Source of the DNA: Pseudomonas sp.
Lineage (GTDB): Bacteria; Pseudomonadota; Gammaproteobacteria; Pseudomonadales; Pseudomonadaceae
Direction: 5' to 3'
DNA length: 64,000 bases
Assembly (NCBI RefSeq): GCF_030684895.1
Contig: NZ_JAUXXP010000046.1
Span: 62,001-126,000 of the forward strand
Of this stretch, positions 35,679-44,541 are shown piece by piece. The position numbers and the translations under genes were made by a program. The number at the start of each line of letters is the position of its first letter. Position 1 is the stretch's first letter. The notes beneath the pieces were generated by a model, which did not search any database, was not told where the DNA came from, and saw nothing but the letters and a program-made list of their open reading frames with translations.

Positions 35679-36487
35679 TGAGCCGCCTGCAAACCCGCTT
35701 TGCCGAGCTGAAACAGCAGAACCGCGCCGCCCTGGTGACCTTCGTCACTGCAGGCGACCCGAACTACGACGCCTCACTGGCCATCCTCAAGGGCCTGCCG
35801 GCTGCTGGCGCCGATGTGATCGAACTGGGCATGCCCTTTACCGATCCAATGGCCGATGGCCCGGCGATCCAATTGGCGAATATCCGTGCCCTGGAAGGTG
35901 GTCAGGACCTGGCGAAAACCCTGCAGATGGTTCGCGAGTTCCGTGAGGGCGAGCAGGCTACGCCGCTGGTGCTGATGGGTTACTTCAACCCGATCCACAA
36001 GTACGGTGTGGAGCGTTTTATTGCCGAGGCCAAGGCTTCTGGCGTTGATGGCCTGATCGTCGTCGACCTGCCGCCAGAGCATAACGTCGATCTCTGTGAC
36101 CCGGCGCAGGTCGCGGGCTTGGACTTTATCCGCCTGACCACCCCGACCACCGATGACAAGCGCCTGCCCAAGGTGCTTAACGGCAGCTCCGGCTTTGTCT
36201 ATTACGTGTCGGTTGCCGGTGTGACCGGTGCCGGTTCGGCGACCCTGGATCATGTTGCGCAGGCCGTCACCCGTCTGCGGCGCCACACTGACCTGCCGCT
36301 GTGCATCGGCTTCGGTATTCGCACCCCGGAACATGCTGCGACCATCGCCCGTCTGGCCGAAGGCGTGGTAGTCGGCTCGGCGCTGATCGACCAGATTGCC
36401 AACGCAACAAGCGACGAACAGGCGGTGGATGGCGTGCTGAGCCTGTGCAGCCAGCTGGCTGAAGGTGTGCGCGGCGCGCGTGGTTAA
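35678..36487 (+). CDS. trpA: Tryptophan synthase alpha subunit
   Basis: 269 residues with a TIM barrel. It splits indoleglycerol phosphate and channels indole to TrpB. The catalytic residues are visible: Glu in [16 protein letters not shown] (E49-type) and Asp of the same loop (D60-type). [10 protein letters not shown] and [12 protein letters not shown]-like phosphate-binding motifs follow. It forms an operon with trpB. Confidence 0.98.
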   Translation: MSRLQTRFAELKQQNRAALVTFVTAGDPNYDASLAILKGLPAAGADVIELGMPFTDPMADGPAIQLANIRALEGGQDLAKTLQMVREFREGEQATPLVLMGYFNPIHKYGVERFIAEAKASGVDGLIVVDLPPEHNVDLCDPAQVAGLDFIRLTTPTTDDKRLPKVLNGSSGFVYYVSVAGVTGAGSATLDHVAQAVTRLRRHTDLPLCIGFGIRTPEHAATIARLAEGVVVGSALIDQIANATSDEQAVDGVLSLCSQLAEGVRGARG

Positions 36488-36497
36488 GCGCAGGCTT

Positions 36498-36565
36498 GTA
36501 GGGTGGATGACGCTTCACCCATCCACCACTGCAGCGGTGGATGAAAAAAGCGTCATCCACCCTAC
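36498..36565. repeat. Palindromic repeat, GTAGGGTGGATGACG class
   Basis: Arms GTAGGGTGGATGACGC and GCGTCATCCACCCTAC around an inner CCACC...GGTGG hairpin. It begins 10 bases after trpA and probably ends the trp transcript. Confidence 0.9.
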
Positions 36566-36592
36566 GTTCCTGATTTGGCGGTGCTTCGCCGT

Positions 36593-36659
36593 GTAGCCCG
36601 GATGCAATCCGGGAGCATTTATTGTCAGTAAAACCCTTCCCGGATTTTATCCGGGCTAC
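36593..36659. repeat. Palindromic repeat, GTAGCCCGGAT class
   Basis: Arms GTAGCCCGGATGCAATCCGG and CCCGGATTTTATCCGGGCTAC. It is placed head to tail after the preceding repeat, as in the recB-recD gap. A degraded further copy of the GTAGGGT class (GTAGGGTAGGCGGCGAAATG to CATCCGCCCTA) follows at about 36668-36700. Confidence 0.88.
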
Positions 36660-36722
36660 GGGTTCGGTGTAGGGTAGGCGGCGAAATGTCATCCGCCCTA
36701 TTTTCTTGCTCCGAGTCTCGCC

Positions 36723-37355
36723 ATGTCACGTCCGCCTGTTGCTCGCAAACCCCGCGCCAGTAGCCAGAGCCGCATCGCCGGTATTCTGGCAGCTGCCCGT
36801 GAATTGCTCGCCGAGCAAGGTGTGGCTAGTTTGTCGATCTACAGCGTGGCCGAACGGGCGCAGATTCCGCCGTCCTCGGTGTATCACTTTTTCGCCAGCG
36901 TGCCGGCCTTGCTGGAAGGGCTGACGGCGGATATCCACGGAGCGTTTCGCGCCTGCCTGCAGGAGCCGATTGCGCATGCGCAGCTGCGTGATTGGCGTGA
37001 TCTGTCACGGTTGGTCGAGCAGCGCATGCTGGCGATCTATGCTGCCGATGCGGCGGCGCGGCAGCTGATTCTGGCGCAACACGGCTTGGCGGAAGTAACC
37101 CAGGCGGATCGTCAGCACGACATCGAACTGGGCCAGTTGATGCAGCAGTTGTTCGACCGCCACTTCCCACTGCCGCAACTGCCCGAAGATGTCGATGTGT
37201 TCGCCCTGGCCATGGAGCTGGGCGACCGGGTGTATGCCCGCTCGGTGCAACTGCACGGCGAAATCACCCCGCGCATGGCCGAGGAAGGCATGCGCGTGTT
37301 TGATGCTTATCTGGGGTTGTATCTGCCGCCCCATCTACCGAAACGCAGCCAGTAA
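36723..37355 (+). CDS. TetR-family transcription regulator
   Basis: 210 residues: an HTH domain (about 15-65) with ILAAARELLAEQGVASLSIYSVAERAQIPPSSVYHFF and a helical ligand-binding region. It carries an Arg/Lys-rich N-terminus. Its target is unknown; no neighbouring gene is divergent or co-directional enough to suggest one. It is flanked on both sides by the same palindrome class (36593 and 37373). Confidence 0.88.
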   Translation: MSRPPVARKPRASSQSRIAGILAAARELLAEQGVASLSIYSVAERAQIPPSSVYHFFASVPALLEGLTADIHGAFRACLQEPIAHAQLRDWRDLSRLVEQRMLAIYAADAAARQLILAQHGLAEVTQADRQHDIELGQLMQQLFDRHFPLPQLPEDVDVFALAMELGDRVYARSVQLHGEITPRMAEEGMRVFDAYLGLYLPPHLPKRSQ

Positions 37356-37372
37356 CGCACCCGTTATGAGGA

Positions 37373-37458
37373 GTAGCCCGGACAAGCGCAGCGCAGTCCG
37401 GGGCATGGTTTTGGCGGCGTTATGTTTCCCGGATTGCGCTAGGGCTTATCCGGGCTAC
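37373..37458. repeat. Palindromic repeat, GTAGCCCGGA class (diverged)
   Basis: Arms GTAGCCCGGACAAGCGCAGC and GCTTATCCGGGCTAC, inner CCGGGGCATG...CCCGGATTGCG. It lies between the convergent TetR and argA genes. Confidence 0.85.
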
Positions 37459-37493
37459 GGGTGGGTTGGCACAATGTTTATGCACCGCTGCAT

Positions 37494-38792
37494 TCACAGC
37501 GCCTTTTCAAATACCTGCGAGTTGCGCTGGTAGTTGTACAGCGAGGCGCGGGCGGCCGGCAGGCGGTCGACGCTGCTGGGCATAAAGCCGCGTTCGCGGA
37601 ACCAGTGGGCGGTGCGGGTGGTGAGCACGAAGAGGGTTTTCAGGCCCTGGGCGCGGGCGCGTTCCTCGATGCGTTCGAGCAGCTCGTCGCCACGTCCGCC
37701 ATGGCGGTAGGCCGGGTTGACGGCCAGGCAGGCCAGCTCGCCGAAATCCGAGTCGGCAATCTGGTACAGCGCGGCGCAGGCGATGATCAGCCCTTCGCGC
37801 TCGACGATGCTGAACTGCTCGATCTCGCGTTCCAGCACTTCGCGTGAGCGACGTACCAGAATGCCCTGGTCTTCCAATGGGGTGATCAGCTCCATCAGCC
37901 CGCCAACATCCTCGATGGTCGCCTCGCGCAGTGATTCGAACTGCTCCTGGGCCACCAGGGTGCCGTTGCCTGTGCGGGTAAATAACTCGCTAAGCAGCGC
38001 GCCGTCTTCGGCATAGCTGACGATATGGCTGCGGCGTACCCCGGCCTTGCAGGCTTCGGCGGCGGCGTCGAGCAGTTCGCCCTGGTAGCTGCTGCCCAGG
38101 CGCTGCAGATGCGCGGGTACTTGCTGTGGGCGCAGTTCGCGCACCAGCTTGCCAGCCTCGTCGAGCAGGCCGCATTCGGCGCCGAACAGCAGCAGCTTGT
38201 CGGCATCCAGGTCGATGGCGGCGCGGGTGGCGACGTCTTCGCAGGCCAGGTTGAAGATCTCCCCGGTGGGCGAGTAACCGAGCGGCGAGAGCAGCACGAT
38301 GCTGCGCTCATCCAGCTGGCGGTTGATGCCCTTGCGGTCGATGCGCCGCACTTCGCCGGTGTGGTGATAGTCGACGCCATCAACCACGCCAATCGGCCGC
38401 GCGGTGACAAAGTTGCCGCTGGTGATGCGTAGGCGCGAGCCCTGCATCGGCGAGCGCGCCATGTCCATCGATAGGCGCGCCTCGATGGCGATGCGCAACT
38501 GGCCGACGGCGTCGATCACGCATTCCAGGGTTGGGCTGTCGGTAATCCGCAGGTCGCGGTGAAAGCGCGGGGTCAGGCCATTGTTGGCCAGGCGCGCCTC
38601 GATCTGCGGGCGTGAGCCGTGCACCAGCACCAGGCGCACGCCCAGGCTGTGCAGCAGCACCAGGTCGTGAACGATATTGCCGAAATTCGGATGGGCAACG
38701 CCTTCACCCGGCAGCATCACTACAAAGGTGCAGTCGCGGTGGGCATTGATATAGGGCGAAGCGTGGCGGAGCCAGTTGACGTGGTCGTGCAT
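37494..38792 (-). CDS. argA: N-acetylglutamate synthase
   Basis: 432 residues from ATG 38792, a length I recall as usual for Pseudomonas ArgA; an upstream start was not used. It makes N-acetylglutamate from acetyl-CoA and glutamate, the first step of arginine synthesis. An N-terminal amino-acid-kinase-like domain (about 1-290, VVMLPGEGVAHPNFGNIVHDLVLLH, VLVHGSRPQIE) and a C-terminal GNAT domain (about 300-432, ACLAVNPAYRHGGRGDELLERIE) are both present. It follows argE at 98 bases on the same strand. Confidence 0.96.
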   Translation of the reverse strand: MHDHVNWLRHASPYINAHRDCTFVVMLPGEGVAHPNFGNIVHDLVLLHSLGVRLVLVHGSRPQIEARLANNGLTPRFHRDLRITDSPTLECVIDAVGQLRIAIEARLSMDMARSPMQGSRLRITSGNFVTARPIGVVDGVDYHHTGEVRRIDRKGINRQLDERSIVLLSPLGYSPTGEIFNLACEDVATRAAIDLDADKLLLFGAECGLLDEAGKLVRELRPQQVPAHLQRLGSSYQGELLDAAAEACKAGVRRSHIVSYAEDGALLSELFTRTGNGTLVAQEQFESLREATIEDVGGLMELITPLEDQGILVRRSREVLEREIEQFSIVEREGLIIACAALYQIADSDFGELACLAVNPAYRHGGRGDELLERIEERARAQGLKTLFVLTTRTAHWFRERGFMPSSVDRLPAARASLYNYQRNSQVFEKAL

Positions 38793-38890
38793 TGCTTGAA
38801 GAACCTGTGTGAAGACGGAACGCATGGATTGGCGCGGGCGCGCCAGACGAGGCAGCCAGGAGCGGTTTTATCGTCGCAGTTGGGGCAGCT

Positions 38891-40081
38891 TCACGCGTTC
38901 TCTCCTCCAGATGACACAGTGCTTTGGCTCGGGTGGGTCGGTTGCAGGCAGTAATGCTCAATCAGTTGTTGCAGCAGACGCACAGTAGGCTGCAAACGTG
39001 ACATTTCCAGGTACTCGCCTGGTTGGTGGGCGCAGTCGATATCGCCGGGGCCGAGCACCAGGGTTTCGCAGCCAAGTTGCTGAAGATAAGGCGCTTCGGT
39101 GGCAAATGCCACCGCGGCGGCGGTATGCCCGGTCAGGCGTTCGGCAATGCGCACCAGCTCACTGTCGGCGCTTTGCTCAAAGGGCGGCACGCTGGGGAAT
39201 AGCGGGGCGAAGTCGATCTTCACCTGATGTTGCTCGGCCAGCGGTTGCAGCTTCTGGCGGATCGCTGCGCGCAGGGCTTCTGGCTGCATGCCGGGCAGCG
39301 GGCGCAGGTCGAACTCCAGCGAGCATTGGCCGCAGATGCGGTTGGGGTTGTCACCACCGTGGATGCAGCCGAAGTTCAGAGTCGGCTTGGGCACGCTGAA
39401 TTGCGGGTTGTTGTATTCGCGCTGCCATCGCGCGCGCAGGCCGCGCAGCTCCAGCATCACGTCCTGCATGGCTTCCAGGGCGCTGTGGCCGAGGTTGGGG
39501 TCGGAGGAGTGGCCGCTCTGCCCGAGAATATCGATGCGCTCCATCATGATGCCCTTGTGCAGGCGGATCGGCCGTAAGCCGGTCGGCTCGCCTATCACAG
39601 CGGCGCGGCCCAGCGGCCGTCCTGCTTGCGCCAGGGCACGGGCGCCAGACATCGAACTTTCTTCATCACAGGTGGCGAGGATCAGCAGCGGCTGCTGGAA
39701 GCGTTGCTCCAGCAAGGGTTGCACGGCTTCGATGATCAGGGCGAAAAAGCCCTTCATGTCGCAACTGCCCAGCCCCACCCAGCGGCCATCGGCTTCTGTC
39801 AGCTTGAGCGGGTCGGTCTGCCACAGTGCGGCGTCGAACGGTACGGTATCGCTGTGCCCGGCCAGTACCAGGCCGCCGGGGCCGCTGCCATAGCTGGCGA
39901 GCAGGTTGAATTTGCCGGGGGCGACTTGCTGCACATCGCAGACAAAGCCGAGGTCGCCGAGCCAACTGGACAGCAGCTCGATCACCGCACGGTTGGACTG
40001 GTCCCAATGCGCCTGGGTGCAGCTCACCGACGGCGCGGCGATCAGGGCAGCGAATTGCTCTTTGAAGGAAGGCAGGGGCAT
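38891..40081 (-). CDS. argE: Acetylornithine deacetylase
   Basis: 396 residues, M20-family zinc hydrolase that removes the acetyl group from N-acetylornithine. Metal ligands: His and Asp in LAGHSDTVPFD, Asp in GLGSCDMKGFFA, the catalytic and bridging Glu pair in ATCDEESSMSGA, and Glu in IGEPTG. It lies upstream of argA. A recombining pathway via ArgJ also exists in pseudomonads, so its exact in vivo role is inferred. Confidence 0.93.
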   Translation of the reverse strand: MPLPSFKEQFAALIAAPSVSCTQAHWDQSNRAVIELLSSWLGDLGFVCDVQQVAPGKFNLLASYGSGPGGLVLAGHSDTVPFDAALWQTDPLKLTEADGRWVGLGSCDMKGFFALIIEAVQPLLEQRFQQPLLILATCDEESSMSGARALAQAGRPLGRAAVIGEPTGLRPIRLHKGIMMERIDILGQSGHSSDPNLGHSALEAMQDVMLELRGLRARWQREYNNPQFSVPKPTLNFGCIHGGDNPNRICGQCSLEFDLRPLPGMQPEALRAAIRQKLQPLAEQHQVKIDFAPLFPSVPPFEQSADSELVRIAERLTGHTAAAVAFATEAPYLQQLGCETLVLGPGDIDCAHQPGEYLEMSRLQPTVRLLQQLIEHYCLQPTHPSQSTVSSGGENA

Positions 40082-40152
40082 CGGTTATCTCCGCAAGCGA
40101 GGCCCATCATAGGGCCATCGCTGGCAGAGATAAAACCGCGGAGGACATTCTT

Positions 40153-40294
40153 AGAATCTGTTTACGATCTAGCGAGCTAGAGCCCTGCAAGGCAAAAACA
40201 GGCGAGGAAGCGGAGTGTACGAGTTGTACATGAGCATTCCGAGCCTGTTTTTAACGCCGCAGGGCCGACGCGTAGCAGATCGTAGAGAGGTTCT
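40153..40294 (-). repeat. 141-bp palindromic element, copy C (inverted)
   Basis: Same element as at 31341 in the opposite orientation. Read on the minus strand it starts AGAACCTCTCTACGATCTGC and holds GCTCGGAATGCTCATGTACA. It follows the pit gene on its coding strand, and the pit stop TAA shares its last A with the element start, as in copy B. Confidence 0.92.
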
Positions 40295-41556
40295 TAGAGG
40301 AAAATGCCGCGCAGGATATAGAAGAAGATAATCGACAGCGCTGCGCCCACCGGCAGGGTGATCAGCCAGGACATAAAGATCTTGCCGATCACGCCCAGGT
40401 TCAGCGCGCCGATACCACGCGCCAGGCCTACGCCGAGTACCGCGCCGACCAGGGTGTGGGTGGTGGATACCGGCAGGCCGATGGCCGAGGCGCCGACCAC
40501 GGTGGTGGCGGTGGCCAGTTCGGCAGCGAAACCACGGCTTGGGGTCAGCTCGGTGATTTCCTTGCCGATGGTGGCGATCACTTTATAGCCGTAGGTGGCC
40601 AGACCAATAACGATGCCGATGGCGCCGAGCAGCAGCACCCAGGCCGGCAGCGCGGCTTTAGCCCCGACTGCTTCGCCGCCAGACTGGATCACCCCAACAA
40701 TCGCCGCCAGTGGGCCGACCGCGTTGGCTACGTCGTTGGAGCCGTGGGCGAAGGCCATGGAGCAGGCGGTGAAGATCATCAGTACGGCGAAGACCTTCTC
40801 CACGCTGGCGTAGTGGAAGTCCTTGTCGGCCTCGACGTCGATCTTGATCCGGCTAAGCAGGGCGACGCCGAGCAGCATGACCAGGCCGCCAACGCCCAGC
40901 GAGAGGAGAAAGCCTTCGTTGCTGGAGAGGTTCAGGCCGATATGTTTGAGGCCCTTGGTCAGGGTCATGATGCTGACCATAAAACCGGTGGCGAACATAT
41001 ACAGCGGCACGAAGCGTTTGGCGTTGAGGAACGGATTGTCGGTGTCGATGATCAGCTTTTGCACGCTGACAAACAGGCCGAAGGCGACAATCCCGGAGAG
41101 TACCGGCGATACCACCCAACTGGCCACGATGGGGCCGACGCCGCCCCAGTTGACCGCGTCCATGGATACACCGACAGCGGCAAAACCTATCACCGCACCG
41201 ACGATGGAGTGCGTGGTGGACACCGGCCAGCCGCGGGTTGAGGCGATCAGCAGCCAGGTGCCGGCTGCCAGCAGCGCCGACATCATGCCCAGGACCATCA
41301 GATCCGGGGTGATCATCGAGGCATCGACGATACCGCTCTTGATGGTTTCGGTGACCTGGCCACCGGCCAGATAGGCACCGGCGAACTCGAAGACCATGGC
41401 GATCAGGATCGCCTGTTTGATGGTCAGGGCCTTGGAGCCCACCGAAGTACCCATGGCGTTAGCCACGTCATTGGCGCCCACGCCCCAGGCCATGAAAAAG
41501 CCGAAGAGACAGGCAAGCAGCAGCAATACGAGGCCGTAGTCCGCAATCAGAGACAT
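40294..41556 (-). CDS. Low-affinity inorganic phosphate transporter, Pit family
   Basis: 420 residues with about ten membrane helices and the two family signatures GANDVANAMGTSVGSKALT and GSNDVANAVGPLAAI. It imports metal-phosphate with protons, or sodium. It starts 39 bases after the DUF47 gene, the usual partner of Pit proteins. Confidence 0.95.
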   Translation of the reverse strand: MSLIADYGLVLLLLACLFGFFMAWGVGANDVANAMGTSVGSKALTIKQAILIAMVFEFAGAYLAGGQVTETIKSGIVDASMITPDLMVLGMMSALLAAGTWLLIASTRGWPVSTTHSIVGAVIGFAAVGVSMDAVNWGGVGPIVASWVVSPVLSGIVAFGLFVSVQKLIIDTDNPFLNAKRFVPLYMFATGFMVSIMTLTKGLKHIGLNLSSNEGFLLSLGVGGLVMLLGVALLSRIKIDVEADKDFHYASVEKVFAVLMIFTACSMAFAHGSNDVANAVGPLAAIVGVIQSGGEAVGAKAALPAWVLLLGAIGIVIGLATYGYKVIATIGKEITELTPSRGFAAELATATTVVGASAIGLPVSTTHTLVGAVLGVGLARGIGALNLGVIGKIFMSWLITLPVGAALSIIFFYILRGIFL

Positions 41557-41595
41557 AAATAATTAATCCGTAGATTCCAGAAAGGACACTGGCGC

Positions 41596-42273
41596 TTAGC
41601 GCGCCAGCAGTTGTTCCAGTCGGTTGCCGACACGTTCGGCACGGTCGGCTACGTCGCCGATCCATTCGATGATCTTGTAGAGGAACATCACATCGACAGG
41701 GGGAAGGTCCTTTTCCAGTTTGAACAGCGCACGGCGGACTTCGATTTGCATCTTGTCGGTGTCGCGTTCGATTTGTTCCAGCTCCATGACCATGGATTCG
41801 ACCAGCGCCGCTTCACGGCCACCAAAGCCGGTTTCCAGTAGTTCGTCGAGCTCGTTCATGGCTTTCAGCGCCTGGGCGCTGGCATCCACGGTACGTTGTA
41901 CAAAGGCGCGCATCAGCGGCTGCAGCGCCTGCGGAATGGCCATTTCGCGGCCCAGCATGAGGCCGGCGATGTCCTTGGCGCGGTTGGCGACTTTGTCCTG
42001 TACACTCAGCAGCTCAAGCAGATCCGAGCGCGGTACGGGCAGGAACAGGCTCTTGGGCAGGTGCAGACGCACGCTTTTCTTGAGCTTGTCGGCCTCATGT
42101 TCGAGGCTAGCCATTTCCTGTTGTACCTGTTCCACCTTGGCCCAATCTTCCACCATCACGGCTTCGAAGAAGGGCACCAGATTGGCTGCGCACTCGTGGG
42201 CTTTGGCAAAGTGTTTTTGCATCGGCCCAATCGGTGAACGGCCAAACAGGCTGGCAAATGGATTGACTGGCAT
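41596..42273 (-). CDS. DUF47 / TIGR00153 PhoU-like phosphate transport regulator
   Basis: 225 residues, all helical, PhoU-like, with SLEHEADKLKKSVRLHLPKSLFLPVPRSDLLELLSVQDKVANRAKDIAG as the family core. It probably regulates the adjacent Pit transporter; there is no membrane segment. Confidence 0.93.
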   Translation of the reverse strand: MPVNPFASLFGRSPIGPMQKHFAKAHECAANLVPFFEAVMVEDWAKVEQVQQEMASLEHEADKLKKSVRLHLPKSLFLPVPRSDLLELLSVQDKVANRAKDIAGLMLGREMAIPQALQPLMRAFVQRTVDASAQALKAMNELDELLETGFGGREAALVESMVMELEQIERDTDKMQIEVRRALFKLEKDLPPVDVMFLYKIIEWIGDVADRAERVGNRLEQLLAR

Positions 42274-42415
42274 AGGGTGAACCCCGGCGTTAAGAAGGCG
42301 GCAAGTATACGGATCACTCGGGACGCCCGCCAGTTCGTGTCATCGGGTGGTAATAATTTGATGGTATTGGCCCCGGCCGGGGCTGTTGCATAGTAAAGGC
42401 ATCAGAGGTCGCGGC

Positions 42416-43015
42416 ATGACATTCGCCCAATTGAAACGCTACTGGCATATCGAGCTGCTCGGCGGCGCGCACAAACGCTTTTCCTGGCGGCGCTTGCTGG
42501 TCAAGTACCGTCAGCGTTCGCGTTATCGCTATCTATTCTGGTACCGCTTCGCGCAATTTCTTCACCAGTGCGACTCGAAGTTCTGGCGCAATCGCGCCCG
42601 CCGTCTGAGCGACCGTCTCAGCGAGCGCTTCGGCATCGAGATCCCGCTGGATACGCAAATAGGCGAAGGCCTGTTCATTCCCCATCCGGTCGGCATTGTG
42701 ATTACCCGCAAGGCGGTGATCGGCAGGAATTTCAGCATCTTCCAGAACTGCACCATCGGCCAGAAGCATGACGAGGCCGGCTCGATCGTGATCGGCGATA
42801 ACGTCAGCGTAGGGGCCAACGCCTGTATCATTGGCGATAATCTACGCATCGGCGACGACGTCACCATCGCCGCGGCCTCGTTCGTCAATAAAGACATCCC
42901 CGACCGGCACACCCATATCAGCCTCTACACGTCGAGACTGCTCGAGAACAAAACCGACTACTCGCCGATTAGTACGCCGCACTCGCGTAAGGCGCGCGAC
43001 AGTTCGGCCAGCTGA
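42416..43015 (+). CDS. Short serine O-acetyltransferase-like hexapeptide protein
   Basis: 199 residues from ATG 42416, where AGAGGTCG provides a fair ribosome binding site. It has a hexapeptide left-handed beta helix with GIEIPLDTQIGEGLFIPHPVGIVI, the CysE signature including the catalytic His. It is 70 residues shorter than enterobacterial CysE, because the N-terminal helical domain is reduced to a basic stretch (KRFSWRRLLVKYRQRSRYR). It could make O-acetylserine or acetylate a sugar, as in some polysaccharide clusters. It is not next to cysteine genes. Confidence 0.8.
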   Translation: MTFAQLKRYWHIELLGGAHKRFSWRRLLVKYRQRSRYRYLFWYRFAQFLHQCDSKFWRNRARRLSDRLSERFGIEIPLDTQIGEGLFIPHPVGIVITRKAVIGRNFSIFQNCTIGQKHDEAGSIVIGDNVSVGANACIIGDNLRIGDDVTIAAASFVNKDIPDRHTHISLYTSRLLENKTDYSPISTPHSRKARDSSAS

Positions 43016-43041
43016 ATTCACGTATCCAGACCTAGAGTCCC

Positions 43042-44406
43042 ATGAACAAAGAAACCGAAATCAAACTGCGGGTAAGCCGTGCAACTCTGGCCGCCCTGCG
43101 TGATCACCCGTTGCTGAAGAAGCGCAACAAGAGTGGTTGGGAGCAGCGCGAACTGTTCAATCAGTACTTCGACACCCCCGAGCGTGATCTGGCTGCCGCC
43201 AAGGTGGCCCTGCGCGTTCGCCGTGATGGCGAGCAGTTTATCCAGACCCTGAAAACCCGCGGGCAGAGCGTGGCCGGTTTGTCCGAGCGCAATGAGTGGG
43301 ACTGGAACCTGGCCAAGGTCAAGCTGGACCTGAAAAAACTCGATGACAGCTGCTGGCCGGCGGCCCTGGCCGAACTGGACAAGAAGCAGCTGGTGCCGAT
43401 CTTCACCACCGACTTTATCCGTGAGAAGGCGGAAATCGCCTGGGGTCGTGGCAAGGCCCGCGTGGTGATCGAAGCTGCGCTGGACCTGGGCAAGGTGATT
43501 GCCGGCGAAGGCGAAGAGGAAATCTGTGAGCTGGAACTGGAGCTGCGTCAGGGCGAGCCTGAGGCGCTGCTGGAGTTGGCTGCCGAGCTGGCGGCTGACC
43601 TGGCGCTGATGCCTTGCGATATCAGCAAGGCCGAACGCGGTTATCGCCTGTTCGATGCCAGCAGCTACAGCCTGAGCCTGCCGGCGCCGAGCCTGAGCGC
43701 GGAGACCAGTCTGGATGACAGCGTTGCCGCACTGGGCTGGCACCTGCTGGGCAGCAGCCAGCGTCTGGCCGAGCAGTACCGCTTCAATGGGCATTGGCGC
43801 TTGCTGGTCGAGTGGTTGGAGCAGCTGATCGGTCTGCGCGCGCTGCTCAGTAGCCTGGGTCAGGCCGCGCCGCGTGCCAGCAGCCATGCCCTGCGCGAAT
43901 TGTTGGATGCCTTGCTGCTGGAATGGCGTCCGCGCCTGCTGGCCGGTCAGGACGATGACAGTCTGCGCAAGAACGCTCCGGCGCTGTTCGCCGCTGAGCT
44001 GCAAGGCAATCGCTGGGGGCTGTTCTCGCTGAACTTGTCACGCTGGTTGCTGGCGCGCAGCTGGACGGTGGCGCGCAACAACCGTGGCAATCGCCAGGGC
44101 GCTGCGCCGCTGGGCAACTGGCTGCCGACCCTGATTGCCGAGGAAGGTACCACCCTGCAGCTGCGCCGTTATCAGCAGCAGCCGGAAGATCTGGCCGAAC
44201 AGCTGCCGCGCATCGAGCGCCTGCTGGTCTGGCTGCATCTGGCCCGCGAGGTGTTGGACGTGGCGGAAGTCGACCGTCTGTACGGTGAGCTGAACAAGCT
44301 GGCGGAACTGGCCAATCAGCCCATCGACCCTGAAGTACTGGCTGCGCGCAAGGCGCAGCTGCTGACCATCGGTTCGTTAAAGGCCTGGCGTCAGCTGGTC
44401 AAGTAA
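43042..44406 (+). CDS. CYTH-CHAD inorganic triphosphatase
   Basis: 454 residues: a CYTH domain (about 1-200) that opens with the ExExK motif in NKETEIKLRV and has further charged strands (LRVRRDGEQFIQTLKTRG, EICELELELRQGEP), followed by a helical CHAD domain (about 215-450). This resembles E. coli YgiF, which hydrolyses tripolyphosphate in the presence of Mg. The CHAD part often binds polyphosphate. It lies 26 bases after the acetyltransferase-like gene. Confidence 0.92.
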   Translation: MNKETEIKLRVSRATLAALRDHPLLKKRNKSGWEQRELFNQYFDTPERDLAAAKVALRVRRDGEQFIQTLKTRGQSVAGLSERNEWDWNLAKVKLDLKKLDDSCWPAALAELDKKQLVPIFTTDFIREKAEIAWGRGKARVVIEAALDLGKVIAGEGEEEICELELELRQGEPEALLELAAELAADLALMPCDISKAERGYRLFDASSYSLSLPAPSLSAETSLDDSVAALGWHLLGSSQRLAEQYRFNGHWRLLVEWLEQLIGLRALLSSLGQAAPRASSHALRELLDALLLEWRPRLLAGQDDDSLRKNAPALFAAELQGNRWGLFSLNLSRWLLARSWTVARNNRGNRQGAAPLGNWLPTLIAEEGTTLQLRRYQQQPEDLAEQLPRIERLLVWLHLAREVLDVAEVDRLYGELNKLAELANQPIDPEVLAARKAQLLTIGSLKAWRQLVK

Positions 44407-44420
44407 CTGCCCTGCCTTCT

Positions 44421-44526
44421 GTGGGAGGCGCTTTAGCGGCGAGCTGTTTTGTTCTGTCGCGGCTACGACTGCATGGATGCAGGAGGTAGTGCGAAGCAGG
44501 ATGCCCGAGCCGAAAGCCCCTCCCAC
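44421..44526. repeat. REP doublet, GTGGGAGG class
   Basis: Arms GTGGGAGGCGCTTTAGCGGC and GCCGAAAGCCCCTCCCAC, about 106 bases in all, with a long spacer. This is another common Pseudomonas REP class. It sits between the convergent CYTH gene and the spu-linked binding-protein gene. Confidence 0.88.
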
Positions 44527-44541
44527 ATATCTGTTTTTCAT

